A DNA stretch of 64,000 nucleotides. Source: RPQJ01 sp963793675 (GTDB taxonomy: Bacteria > Pseudomonadota > Gammaproteobacteria > Steroidobacterales > Steroidobacteraceae). Shown here piece after piece: positions 18,806-28,179 of this stretch; position 1 is the first letter of the stretch; each line of letters begins with the position of its first letter. Below the pieces are notes generated by a model. The model was not told where the DNA came from, ran no database searches, and saw nothing but the letters and a program-made list of their open reading frames with translations. The stretch lies in assembly GCA_963793675.1 (NCBI GenBank), contig CAWCBA010000002.1, forward strand, positions 682,001 to 746,000, given 5' to 3'. Made by a program: the position numbers and the translations under genes.

Positions 18806-19312
18806 TCAGCCGATCAAGTAGGCGAACAGGAAGATCCCGAGCATCGTGAACACGAGCGCGAGCTTCGCCAGCGTGCCGAACAGCAGGCCCATCCACGTCG
18901 CGAGACCCGCCTGCGTGGCCTTGCGCCACTCGCCGTGCGAGAGCATCTCGCCGGCGACCGCGCCGACGAACGGCCCGAGAACCAGGCCCGGAATGCCAAG
19001 GAACAGGCCTGCCAGCGCGCCGAGCGCAGCACCCACGATGGCGAGCCTGGAGGCTCCCACGCGCTTTGCGCCCATCGCCGTGGCGGCGAAATCGATGACG
19101 AACGATGCGACCGTCAGCACGCCGAGAAACGCGAGCGTGATCCAGCCGACGCGCTGAAAGTCGTCGACCCAGGCCGCGATCACCAGCCCGCCGAAGACGA
19201 GCGGTACACCCGGCAGCGCCGGCAACACGGCACCCGCCAGCCCGCCGAGCACCATGAGCAAGGCGAGACCCCACATCCACACGTTGTTCCCTTCCATGAG
19301 CCAATCATGCAC
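18806..19312 (-). CDS. DUF456-family membrane protein
   Basis: 168 residues, almost wholly hydrophobic, with about five predicted helices. The glycine-rich repeated segments (GGLAGAVLPALPGVPLVFGG and GLFLGIPGLVLGPFVGAVAGE) and the central DFAATAMGAKRVGAS are typical of DUF456 proteins, whose function is unknown. ATG at 19312; a second ATG five codons in is also possible. It diverges from hrpB, leaving only 35 bp between starts. Confidence 0.85.
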   Translation of the reverse strand: MHDWLMEGNNVWMWGLALLMVLGGLAGAVLPALPGVPLVFGGLVIAAWVDDFQRVGWITLAFLGVLTVASFVIDFAATAMGAKRVGASRLAIVGAALGALAGLFLGIPGLVLGPFVGAVAGEMLSHGEWRKATQAGLATWMGLLFGTLAKLALVFTMLGIFLFAYLIG

Positions 19313-19347
19313 ATTGCCGACGCGTTAGTCATAGGGACACCCTGCGC

Positions 19348-21917
19348 TTGAGCTTTTCGCTGCCCGCCACCCCGATCCTCGACGCGCTGCCCGCATTGCG
19401 ATCGGCCTCTGCGGGCGCATCGAAACGCAGTGCTCGAGGCACCGCCGGGCGCGGGCAAGAGCACGGTGGTCCCGCTCGCGCTGCTGGATGAGCCCTGGCT
19501 CGGCGCCGACCGACGCATCGTCATGCTGCAGCCGCGCCGGATAGCAGCGCGTGCCGTGGCGCGGAGACTCTCGCAGCTGGCGGGCTCGGAGCCCGGACAA
19601 CTCGTGGGCTACCGCACCCGGCTCGAAACGCGCGTCAGCGCTGCGACACGCATCGAGGTGGTGACGGAGGGCATCCTGGCGCGCCGACTGCAGAACGATC
19701 CGGCACTCGAGGACGTCGGTTGCGTGATCTTCGACGAGTTCCACGAGCGCAACCTGCAGTCGGACCTCGGCCTCGCGCTGGCACTCGATGCGCAGCGCCA
19801 TCTGCGCGACGACCTGCGTCTGCTGGTCATGTCGGCGACGCTGGACGGTGCTGCGGTGGCGGCGGTGCTCGGCGATGCAGGCTGCGTGCGATCGGAGGGA
19901 CGCGAGTTCGACGTCGCCACGCACTACTGCGGCTGCGGCGCCGGTCGGCGTCAATCGTTGGCCCGAACCCATCGAGCAGCGCGCCGCGCGCGTCGTCCTG
20001 CGCGCGCTGGAGTCCGATCCCGGCGACGTGCTCGTCTTCCTGCCGGGAGCCGCGGAAATCCGGCGCTGCTGCGACGCCATCGCGGCTGGCGCCGGCGATC
20101 CTTCGCTGCAGGTCCTGCCGCTCTATGGCGATCTCGACGCCGCGGCACAGGATGTGGCGCTGCGTCCCGCGCCAGCGGGGCGCCGCAAAGTCGTCGTCGC
20201 CACCAACCTCGCCGAGACGAGCCTCACCATCGAAGGCGTGCGCGTCGTGGTCGATTCAGGGCTCGAGCGCCGGCAACGCTTCGATCCCGGCAGCGGCATG
20301 AGCCGCCTCGAGACCGGTGCGATTTCGCGCGCCTCGGCCGACCAGCGTCGCGGTCGTGCAGGGCGCACCGCTCCGGGCGTGTGCTATCGGCTGTGGTCCG
20401 AGTCCGCGCAGGCCTCGTTGTCGGCGCACGCGGCTCCGGAAATCCTCGAAGCCGATCTCGCGCCCCTCGCGCTCGAACTCGCATGCTGGGGTGCGAGCGA
20501 TCCGCACAGCCTGGCCTGGCTCGATCCGCCACCGCTCGCGACGCTGACGCAGGCCAGGGAACTGCTGCATCGGCTCGAAGCGATCGACGAACGCGGACAG
20601 GCAACGGCGATCGGCCGCCGCATGGCGAGCCTCGGCACGCATCCGCGGCTCGCGCACATGATCGAACGCGGCGCGGCGCTCGGTCTTGCCGACCTGGCCT
20701 GCGACATCGCGGGGCTGGTCAGCGAGCGGGATCCGCTGCGTGCGCAGGGCAGGCAGCGCGACCCGGACCTGCGTCATCGAGTGGATGTCTTGCGCGGCGG
20801 CGCGGCACCCGAGGGTTTTGCAGTCGATGGCCGGGCGTTGCAGCAGGTGCGACGTTCCAGTGAACTGTTTGCCCGGCGCATCGGCCGTGACGAGTCGACG
20901 CGCACCCAGGGCCAGCCGCAACTGGCGCGTGACGAGGCGGTCGGTCTGCTGCTGGCGTTCGCCTACCCTGACCGCATCGGCATGGCGCGCGGCGGCGAGG
21001 GCGGACGGTACCTGCTGAGCCAGGGTCGCGGGGCGGCGCTGCCGGGGCCTTCGGCGCTGGCACGCAGCGAGTTCATCGTCGCCGCCGAGATCGACGCCGG
21101 CGAGCGCGAGGCGAAGCTGTACCTGGCGGCGCCGCTCGAGCGCGTGCTCCTGGAGCAGCATTTCGGTTCATTCGTCACGGAGCAGGACGATGTTGCCTGG
21201 GATGGCCGGACGGGCGCCGTCATCGCGCGTCGGGTAAAGCGCCTGGGCGCCCTGGTGCTCGAAGAACGTGCGCTGCGTGGTGGGATCGAAGCCGACACGC
21301 GCGCAGCGATGCTCGCGGGCATTCGCGAACTTGGGCTCGACTGTCTGCCGTGGACGAAGGATCTGCAGCAATGGCGAGCACGGGTCACCGTACTGCGCAA
21401 CAGCGCTACGACACCGGAACAGGCCGCCGAATGGCCCGACGTGTCGGATGCGGCGTTGCTTGCGACGCTCGCAGACTGGCTCGGACCGTGGCTCGATGGC
21501 GTCACTCGCCGCGATCACCTTGCCCGTGTCGATCTGCGCGGCGCGCTGCACGGCCTGCTCGACTGGAATGCGCAGCGCCGGCTCGACGAACTGGCGCCCA
21601 CGCACCTGACGGTACCCAGCGGTTCACGGATCGCCGTGGACTACTCCGGCGCGGTGCCCGCATTGGCCGTCCGCCTGCAGGAGGTTTTCGGCTGGATGGA
21701 ATCACCGCGGCTCGCGGGCGGTCGCGTGCCGGTCACGCTCGAACTGCTTTCGCCGGCGCGACGTCCGGTGCAAGTCACGCGCGACCTCGCGAGTTTCTGG
21801 GCCCGGGGCTATCTCGACGTGAAGAAGGAATTGAAAGGTCGCTATCCTAAGCATTACTGGCCGGACGATCCGTACGCGGCGACACCCACGCGCAAGGTCC
21901 GGCCTCCCGGTGAGTGA
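19348..21917 (+). CDS. hrpB: ATP-dependent RNA-type helicase HrpB (two frameshifts)
   Basis: DEAH/RHA-family helicase of about 850 residues when corrected. Motifs: Walker A APPGAGKST, motif II DEFHERN (DEFH in place of DEAH, as in HrpB), SATLDG, the GDVLVFLPG region, ATNLAETSLTI and QRRGRAGR. The C-terminal HrpB domain ends with FWARGYLDVKKELKGRYPKHYWPDDP, the family signature. The frame changes near 19420, just before AVLEAPPGAGK, and near 19932, before VNRWPEPIEQRAARVV. The first frame runs from a TTG at 19348 (LSFSLPATPILDALPALR), which is the likely but unproven start. HrpB's cellular substrate is not well defined. Confidence 0.9.
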
Positions 21918-21926
21918 GGACGTTCA

Positions 21927-22496
21927 ATGAGCCAGGGTTGCCGACGTCGTCACCCGCTGCCGCAGTTACTGGCAGTGCTGGCGCTGGTGTCGCTGGCGAG
22001 CGGGTGTGCCCCTTTCCGGCCAGGCCTGCCGTCGGAACCTGCTGCCAATGAGCAATCGCCGGCATCGCAGCAGGGTGTGGGTGCGGTGATCGCGCAGCAG
22101 GCGCTGGCCCAGGTGGGCGCGCCGTATCGTTACGGCGGCGCCGACCCTGCTCGTGGCTTCGATTGCAGCGGCCTGGTCAGTTACGCGCACTCACGCGAGG
22201 GCATCAGCGTGCCGCGCACGGCCGCGGCGCAATTCGCTGCTGCGCGCAAGGTCGATGCCGATTCGCTGCTGGCGGGCGATCTGGTTTTTTTCCGGCTGGT
22301 CCCGGGCAGCCGCGAAGTGACGCACGTCGGCATTTACACCGGGCAACGACGCTTCGTGCACGCACCACAGACAGGCAGGAAGGTGGGCGAGGCGAGCCTG
22401 GACGATCCGTACTATCGCGAGCGCTTCGCAGGCGCTGGACGGTTGTTTCCGGACGGGCCCGGCGCAGGCCCGCGCCTCAAGTCCTCGCCGCGCTGA
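21927..22496 (+). CDS. NlpC/P60-family lipoprotein peptidase
   Basis: 189 residues. A signal sequence ends in a lipobox, SLASGC (C27). The NlpC/P60 cell-wall peptidase domain covers about 50-175, with the nucleophile in FDCSGLV (C80), the catalytic histidine in THVGIY (H133) and a third polar residue in FVHAPQTG (H145). Such enzymes cut the D-glutamyl-diaminopimelate bond in peptidoglycan; the size and layout resemble E. coli Spr/MepS and NlpC. It starts 9 bp after the hrpB stop, so it may be co-transcribed. Confidence 0.9.
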   Translation: MSQGCRRRHPLPQLLAVLALVSLASGCAPFRPGLPSEPAANEQSPASQQGVGAVIAQQALAQVGAPYRYGGADPARGFDCSGLVSYAHSREGISVPRTAAAQFAAARKVDADSLLAGDLVFFRLVPGSREVTHVGIYTGQRRFVHAPQTGRKVGEASLDDPYYRERFAGAGRLFPDGPGAGPRLKSSPR

Positions 22497-22509
22497 GGGC
22501 GTCGCCGCC

Positions 22510-23424
22510 TCAGGCGTAGTGCGCGCGGCACTCGGCCTCGCGACCGCGCACGACGCGCCTGCCGGCGAGCGGTCCGTGCGTCTCGGTGACGACGGTGTGC
22601 TGGCCCTCGGAGTTCTCCGAGTCGTAATGGAAGATGCGCACCCAGTCCCGGGTGCGCTTCAGTTGATGCGCCTGGGCAGTGTTGGAAAAGAGCGCGGTGA
22701 ACTGCCATCCGTCGCGCTCCGCGTGCAGCACGGGCAACCACGCTTCCTGCGACGGATTGAATCGAATCGGTGCGATGGTCGGCAGCGTGCCGGCGATCGC
22801 CTGCTCGCGGTACTGGCGATCGATCGCCAGCAGCGCCCCGACCGCAGGCACGGGACCCTGTGCGGCCGGCCGTGCCGTGCTTGCGTCACGACCACGCACC
22901 AGCATTGCATGCAGGTTGGCTCGGATCGCCGCGGCGCGGCGTGGCCCGACACCCGGCACGTTCTCGAGCCTGCCGTCATGCGCAGCGAGTTCCAGCGCTT
23001 CGAGCGTATCGATGTGCAGTTCCTCGTGGATGCGTTCGGCGAGGCGATGGCCGAGTCCCGGCACGACCGTGAACAACGCGACGGGATCTGCGGTGCCGCG
23101 CAGCCGTTCCAGCTGCGACCAGTGACCCGTGCGGACCATTTCGATGATCGCTGTCGCGATGCCTCGCCCGACGTGCGGCAGGCGGTCGAGGCCTGCCACT
23201 CCTTCGCTATCGACCAGCCCCACGATCTCTTCGACAGGCAGGCGGCCGATCGTGTCGGCGGCTTTGCGATACGCGGCAACTCGATAGGGGTTGGCTCCCT
23301 GCGCGTTCAACAGATCCGCGGCCTCGCGCAGGCGGTCGGCAAAATCGAGCGCGTGTGAATCGGATACCGGCGACGCAGCGGTCGCGACCACGGCATCCGC
23401 ATCTGCTGCTGTGACTGGTTCCAT
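22510..23424 (-). CDS. helix-hairpin-helix protein resembling the PolX/pol-beta N-terminal domain
   Basis: About 304 residues from MEPVTAADADAVV; a longer open frame to 23499 exists but its start region is Arg-rich and unconvincing. Residues about 30-180 match the helical DNA-binding region of X-family polymerases: ADRLREAADLLNAQGANPYRVAAYRKAADTI, then HhH motifs LPHVGRGIATAIIEM, VPGLGHRLAERIHEEL and VPGVGPRRAAAIRANL. No nucleotidyltransferase GS..D motif follows. Instead a different C-terminal domain (about 200-300) has WQFTALFSNTAQAHQLKRTRDWV and RRVVRGREAECRAHY. A DNA-binding role is likely; no polymerase activity is expected. Confidence 0.8.
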   Translation of the reverse strand: MEPVTAADADAVVATAASPVSDSHALDFADRLREAADLLNAQGANPYRVAAYRKAADTIGRLPVEEIVGLVDSEGVAGLDRLPHVGRGIATAIIEMVRTGHWSQLERLRGTADPVALFTVVPGLGHRLAERIHEELHIDTLEALELAAHDGRLENVPGVGPRRAAAIRANLHAMLVRGRDASTARPAAQGPVPAVGALLAIDRQYREQAIAGTLPTIAPIRFNPSQEAWLPVLHAERDGWQFTALFSNTAQAHQLKRTRDWVRIFHYDSENSEGQHTVVTETHGPLAGRRVVRGREAECRAHYA

Positions 23425-23530
23425 CTCCCGTTCGTCGCGCCCACGGGGGCGACCTGGTAAACGAATTGAATGCTCGCGCCTAATGCCACCCGCGACCATT
23501 CGGGTTTTACGAGAGGCGCGCCAAACCGAC

Positions 23531-23536
23531 TATGAT
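23531..23536 (+). promoter_or_regulatory. candidate -10 element for the hydrolase gene
   Basis: TATGAT followed by TCGC, 38 bp before the GTG start. A weak TTTTAC lies 20 bp further upstream. Same arrangement as before dacB. Confidence 0.35.
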
Positions 23537-23574
23537 TCGCTGGACCGATTCCGGGAACGCGGGGAGAGCGGGTC

Positions 23575-25041
23575 GTGCGCCGAGCGCTGCGCTGGCTGGG
23601 CCGAACGATGGGCTCCTTGCTGACGGCATTGCTGCTCGTCGGTCTGGGGCTTTACCTGCATTTCCTGTGGGCCGGGCCAGAGTTGAAGCCCTGGCACCGC
23701 GTGCGCTTCAGCGCCGAATTTACCGCTGCCGACTACCTCACAGGCCGGGTCGCGACGCTCGCGCAATACCGTGAGCGCGAGCAGCTGCTTCTGGACCAAG
23801 TCCGGACTGACATCACGCAGCAACTCGTCGCTGCCGACCGCCTGCCCTACAACAGGTTCAATCCAGGCGGTCTCAGCGACCCGAACGTCTGGGCGTTCAA
23901 CTGGAATCGTACCTTCGTCCTGCAGCCGGAAGGTGATGTCATCGGCGGCGTGCTGTTGCTGCACGGTCTGACGGACTCGCCGTACAGCCTGCGCAGCATT
24001 GGCCTGGCGCTGGCAGCGCGCGGCTATCGCGTCGTCGGCCTGCGCTTGCCGGGGCACGGCACGGCGCCTTCGGGACTGCTGACGTTCGAGCTGGAAGATC
24101 TCGAGGCGGCGACCAGGCTCGCGATGCGCGACCTGCGAGCCTCGCTGGGCGAGACGAAACCGATTCACATGATCGGGTATTCCAACGGCGCCGCGCTGGC
24201 CGTCAATTACGCGCTCGACGCGCGGACGGACGCCACGCTGCCGCGACCCGCGCGGCTGGTGCTGATCTCCCCGGCGATAGGCATCAGCAAGCTCGCGGTC
24301 GTCGGCCGCATTCGCACCGGGCTGTCGGATCTGCAGGGTTTCGGACGCGCCGCGTGGCAGCTCATCGAAGCCGAGGTCGACCCGTACAAGTACCAGTCTT
24401 TCAGCTTTCACGCAGCCGGCGTGACCCAGAAACTCACGAGCCACCTCAGCAAGCGCATCGCTGCGATCGCAGGCAAGGGCCCGGTGCGTGGCATGCCGCC
24501 GATCCTCGCCTTCGTCTCGACCGTGGACTCGACCGTGCAGGCACCGGCGGTCATCGACTCACTGCTCGGTCGCCTCGCGCCTGATGGCCACGAACTCGTG
24601 CTGTTCGACGTCAATCGATTGTCGATCGTGCAGCCTTTGCTGGTCGCGGATCCGGCGCCGCTCACGCGGCGGTTGCTGGCGCAGACGCAGCGCCCCTTTG
24701 CGCTGACGCTGATCACGAACGCATCCGCCAGTACGCTGCAGGTCTCGGAGCGGCGGTCGCCCGCGCTCGGAGCGGGGACGACCGAACGACCGCTCGATCT
24801 TGCGTGGCCGCGCAACGTGTTCTCGCTGTCGCACGTGGCACTGCCTTTTCCGCCCGATGATCCGCTGTACGGGTACGCGGCGCCGGCGTCGAGCCGTCAC
24901 GTGCAGTTGGGCAGGATCGAGATCCGCGGCGAGAACGGCGTGCTGAACATCCCGAACTGGATGCTGACGCGCCAGCGCAGCAATCCGTTTCATTCCTACC
25001 TGGTCGAGCGCATCGAGTCCTTCCTGGCAGCCGCACCTTAG
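23575..25041 (+). CDS. membrane-anchored alpha/beta hydrolase
   Basis: 488 residues, intact. An N-terminal transmembrane anchor (GSLLTALLLVGLGLYLHFLW) precedes an alpha/beta-hydrolase core from about residue 120. The oxyanion segment is LLLHGLTDSPYSL, the lid-side loop LRLPGHGTAPSG and the nucleophile elbow IGYSNGAAL. The general acid is probably in FVSTVDSTVQ. The layout is like lysophospholipase/S33-type hydrolases, but the substrate cannot be told. A GTG start follows a candidate -10 element. The C-terminal third (about 390-470) has no clear motif. Confidence 0.85.
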   Translation: MRRALRWLGRTMGSLLTALLLVGLGLYLHFLWAGPELKPWHRVRFSAEFTAADYLTGRVATLAQYREREQLLLDQVRTDITQQLVAADRLPYNRFNPGGLSDPNVWAFNWNRTFVLQPEGDVIGGVLLLHGLTDSPYSLRSIGLALAARGYRVVGLRLPGHGTAPSGLLTFELEDLEAATRLAMRDLRASLGETKPIHMIGYSNGAALAVNYALDARTDATLPRPARLVLISPAIGISKLAVVGRIRTGLSDLQGFGRAAWQLIEAEVDPYKYQSFSFHAAGVTQKLTSHLSKRIAAIAGKGPVRGMPPILAFVSTVDSTVQAPAVIDSLLGRLAPDGHELVLFDVNRLSIVQPLLVADPAPLTRRLLAQTQRPFALTLITNASASTLQVSERRSPALGAGTTERPLDLAWPRNVFSLSHVALPFPPDDPLYGYAAPASSRHVQLGRIEIRGENGVLNIPNWMLTRQRSNPFHSYLVERIESFLAAAP

Positions 25042-25061
25042 GAGCGGGCCCTGGCGTCTGG

Positions 25062-25067
25062 TAAGAT
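25062..25067 (+). promoter_or_regulatory. candidate -10 element
   Basis: TAAGAT followed by TCGC, 62 bp before the next ATG. It belongs to the recurring TAnnAT-TCG pattern; no clear -35. Confidence 0.3.
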
Positions 25068-25128
25068 TCGCCCAGCTGCGCAGGGTGGGACGCGCCGATC
25101 AGACCGCAGAGTCACAGGGGATCCGACC

Positions 25129-25659
25129 ATGGCCGAAACGCCTGCCGCTGCCAGTCCATCGACGACGTCCGCAACCGTGCCGCCGCCGCTCAAGCCGCCG
25201 CGTCGCAGTTTCAAGTCGTTCTTCTGGAGCAGCCTGATCGGCGCGCTGATCCTGATCGGGCTCTACACGATGTTCATGCTGTGGTGGAGCTACTCGGAAG
25301 GCGAACGCGCCGGGGTGCTGCAGAAATTCTCGAAGCGCGGCTGGATCTGCAAGACGTACGAAGGCGAGATCGCGCAATACGTCGTGGGTGGCGTCGCGCC
25401 GCAGATCTGGTATTTCAGCGTGCGTGACCCGGCCGTGGCTGAGCAGTTGCACAAGGCCGTGGGCCAGCAGATGCGCGTCCACTACGAAGAGCACCGCGGT
25501 CTGCCGACCTCCTGCTTCGGCGAGACCGATTATTTTGCCGATCGCTTCGAGATCATCGAGGCACCCGAGCCGATCAAGCCATCCTCGGGGCTGAGCGTCG
25601 AACCGGCGGCCGCATCTGCACCGGCTCAGCCTGCCGCACCACAGCCCGCACAGCCCTGA
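25129..25659 (+). CDS. single-pass membrane protein, conserved, function unknown
   Basis: 176 residues. A Pro/Thr-rich cytoplasmic start leads to one transmembrane helix (about 33-54, SSLIGALILIGLYTMFMLWW). The soluble part has a compact domain, GVLQKFSKRGWICKTYEGEIA through VRVHYEEHRG-like and FGETDYFADRF segments, with two cysteines, and a low-complexity Pro/Ala tail. The LQKFSKRGWICKTYEGE pattern occurs in a family of small membrane proteins that databases have sometimes mislabelled as 6-phosphogluconate dehydrogenase; nothing here supports that enzyme. Confidence 0.75.
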   Translation: MAETPAAASPSTTSATVPPPLKPPRRSFKSFFWSSLIGALILIGLYTMFMLWWSYSEGERAGVLQKFSKRGWICKTYEGEIAQYVVGGVAPQIWYFSVRDPAVAEQLHKAVGQQMRVHYEEHRGLPTSCFGETDYFADRFEIIEAPEPIKPSSGLSVEPAAASAPAQPAAPQPAQP

Positions 25660-25687
25660 CCTGCAGCCGCGCAAACCCTGCGGTCAA

Positions 25688-26552
25688 TCAAGGAACCTCG
25701 TCCACCTTGACCCATGCCGAGTACTGCGTCGAATCAGTGCGCGTGCCCCAGGTGACAAGCCCGCTGCTGGAACCGCCGGCATCGTCGACGGAACCGCCGA
25801 TCTGCAGCCACTCGCCGAGTTTTCCGGTCACCGTCGTATTGACGCTGCCGGTTGTCTACGGGCGCGTTGCGGCCTTCACTGGTCAGTCTCTGCTGACGCG
25901 ACGAAATTTCGAGCGTCACGCGGTCGCCGCTGACGCGCGGCGTAGCGTAAAAGCCGGTCTGCACGTCGCGGAACCCGGTCGACTGCGAAACGACCGGCGG
26001 GTATGGCGCTCCGCCCGTGACCGTCGTGGACGTAAACGGGCGCGATTGACCGAGTGACACGTAGGTCTCGTAGCCTTCGAGCGCCTGCACGCTCGAGACG
26101 TTGCGCAGGTCGTCGCTCGCCGTGCCGCTGCGGACCACGACCTGTCCGCCAGCGCTGGTCGCGGGTGGGCGATTGACGCCGACCTGCACGTCGCCCGACC
26201 CGATCGTGCCGGAGCCGCGCACCGACGTGCCGCTGCCCTGCGCACTCGTGGCCTGGCCGACCGTGATCAGCAGTTGACGCGGTGCACGGTCGAGACTCGC
26301 GATGGCTGCACGCAGTTGCCCGAGCGTCGCCGCATCTGCGCGCACGAAGAGCACGTCGCCGGTGCCGGTGATGGCCGAACCCTGCGGCACGAGCGGCTGC
26401 AGGATCGGCAGCAGCTCTTCCGCCGTGCGGTAATGCAGCGGGATCGATTCGAGCGACTCCGCCTGCACGTCCGGTGCGACGACCAGCACCGCGGGCAGGA
26501 AGCCTGCACACAGCGCGAGCGAGACGAACGCAGACCGCGCCGCGCGTCTCAT
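25688..26552 (-). CDS. exported secretin N-domain protein (frameshifted)
   Basis: A signal peptide (SAFVSLALCAGFLPAVLVVA, cleavage near VQA) precedes a short secretin N-type domain, IPLHYRTAEELLPILQPLVP ... VLFVRADAATLGQLRAAIASLDRAPRQLLI, as found in type II and IV pilus secretins. The frame changes near 25855; the corrected tail reads GSVNTTVTGKLGEWLQIGG and ends WVKVDEVP. About 287 residues. There is no secretin barrel domain, so it is a stand-alone N-domain protein. Its ATG overlaps the TGA of ltaE by 4 bp, an unexpected coupling to an amino-acid enzyme. Confidence 0.8.
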
Positions 26553-27586
26553 GCGAGCGCCCGCTCGACGGTCGTGACCAGCAGTTCCATGCCGGCAGGT
26601 TCCTGGTCGTGCCGGCAGACGAAGCGCTGCTCACGGCCGAGCTTGTAGTACCGGAACGGGCCGCGATCGAGCGCAGCGACTGCTGCCTCGGGCAACCGTG
26701 CAAACAGCATGTTGATCTCGACCTTGCCGCTCAGTTCGACGCCCCGAATGACCTGCAATCGCTGAGCGAGCCAGGCCGCGTTGGCATTGGACTGGCGCGC
26801 CCGCTCGAGCCAGCGGTCGTCGGCCAGGTAACGCTCCAGCTGGGCAGACAGGAAGCGTGCCTTCGATACGACCTGGCCGCCGCGCTTCATCAGGAACGGC
26901 ACCCGCGCGGCCACTGCGGGCTCGAACACGAGCACGGCCTCGGCGTTCATCGCGCCATTCTTGGTCGCCCCGAACGACACGACGTCGATGCCGGCACGCC
27001 ACGTCATCTCGGCTGGACTGCACCCGAGTGCGGCGATGGCGTTGGCGAAGCGCGCGCCGTCGAGATGCACGAGCAGTCCGTGGCGATGCGCAACCTCGCT
27101 CAGGTCCCGCAGCTCCGCGAGCGAATACAGCGTGCCGAAATCCGTCGGTTGCGTCAGGTTGAGTGCGAAAGGCTGCACGCGCGTCGCGTTGCCACGGCCC
27201 GCCAGCGCAAGCGCTGTATCGAGGGCGGCCGCATGCAGCTTGTAACCGTCGCCGGCGAGCCCGACGAGTTTCGCGCCGGTGAACAGTTCCGGAGCGCCGC
27301 ACTCATACACGTTGATGTGCGCCGTCTCGTGGCAGTAGATCGCGCCGTACGGATTCGCCAATCCAGCAAGCGCGACGGCATTGGCGCCGGTACCGGTCGC
27401 GAGCGGGAAAGCCACCAGCCCGTCGTGTTCGAACGCGTGGCGGAAGCGGGCGGTCATCGCGTGCGTGAAGTCGTCGTCGCCGTACGGGGCGGCCGTTCCG
27501 CGATTTGCGGCCACCAGGGCTTCGAGCAGCTCGGGCGCGACGCCACCGACGTTGTCGCTGCGGAAATCGTAAACTTCGACGCTCAT
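26549..27586 (-). CDS. ltaE: low-specificity L-threonine aldolase
   Basis: PLP-dependent enzyme that cleaves L-threonine and L-allo-threonine to glycine and acetaldehyde. The start is placed at MSVEVYDFRSDNVGG, where the family begins. 345 residues, normal length. Motifs: FRSDNVGG, APYGDDDFT, PLATGTGANAVAL, the cofactor-contact VHLDGARFANA and the Schiff-base lysine in VVSFGATKNGAM. Intact. It diverges from the GNAT gene with starts about 8 bp apart, and its stop overlaps the secretin-N gene. Confidence 0.93.
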   Translation of the reverse strand: MSVEVYDFRSDNVGGVAPELLEALVAANRGTAAPYGDDDFTHAMTARFRHAFEHDGLVAFPLATGTGANAVALAGLANPYGAIYCHETAHINVYECGAPELFTGAKLVGLAGDGYKLHAAALDTALALAGRGNATRVQPFALNLTQPTDFGTLYSLAELRDLSEVAHRHGLLVHLDGARFANAIAALGCSPAEMTWRAGIDVVSFGATKNGAMNAEAVLVFEPAVAARVPFLMKRGGQVVSKARFLSAQLERYLADDRWLERARQSNANAAWLAQRLQVIRGVELSGKVEINMLFARLPEAAVAALDRGPFRYYKLGREQRFVCRHDQEPAGMELLVTTVERALA

Positions 27587-27593
27587 TGGACGC

Positions 27594-28179
27594 GTGAATG
27601 GACCTGTGACCGTGCACATCCTACTTGAGACCGGGCGGCTGCGGCTGCGGCGATTTGGTCCCGATGACGCCGACCTGCTGGTGGCACTGGATGCAGATCC
27701 GGAGGTGATGCGCTACATCACCTACGGCAAGCCGACGCCGCGTTCGGCGTATGTCGAAACCTACCTGCCGCGGTGGTTGGCCATTTACGAGGCACAGCCA
27801 GGACTGGGGTATTTCGCTGCCGAACGCAGTGACACGGGCGAGTTCCTCGGCTGGTTCCACCTGCGCGACGACCGTATCGAGCCGGAGTACGTCGAACTGG
27901 GCTACCGGTTCCGGCGCTCGGCCTGGGGCTGGGGGTATGCAACCGAGGGCGCCCGCGCGTTGCTGCACGCACGGATTCAACGGGCTGGGCCTCGCAAGGA
28001 TTTCGGCCCGCACGCTGCTCGGCAACCGCGCCTCGCAGCACGTGATGGAAAAGTGCGGGCTGCGGCGAGTCGGCGAATTCGTTTACGCCCAGGACGTCAT
28101 CGATGGCCGCAGCGAGCAAGAGCGTGCGGCCGTGAAATACGCGATCACGCGGCCTGAGTGGGACGCCCTTTCGCGGTAA
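27594..28179 (+). CDS. GNAT acetyltransferase, RimJ/RimL-like (frameshifted)
   Basis: N-terminus LLETGRLRLRRFGPDDADLL is the usual start of RimJ/L-type GNAT proteins. The frame changes near 27966, after the acetyl-CoA loop region FRRSAWGWGYATEGARALL, and continues GLGLARISARTLLGNRASQHVMEKCGLRRVGEFVY to ALSR. About 195 residues when corrected. Several GTG codons near 27594-27615 could be the start; the last of them leaves the shortest leader. The substrate is unknown. The 3' end overlaps the convergent thioredoxin-fold gene by 35 bp. Confidence 0.85.

Noticed and set aside
25129..25659. 6-phosphogluconate dehydrogenase
   Set aside because: This label is attached to similar small membrane proteins in databases, but there is no Rossmann fold or dehydrogenase motif.
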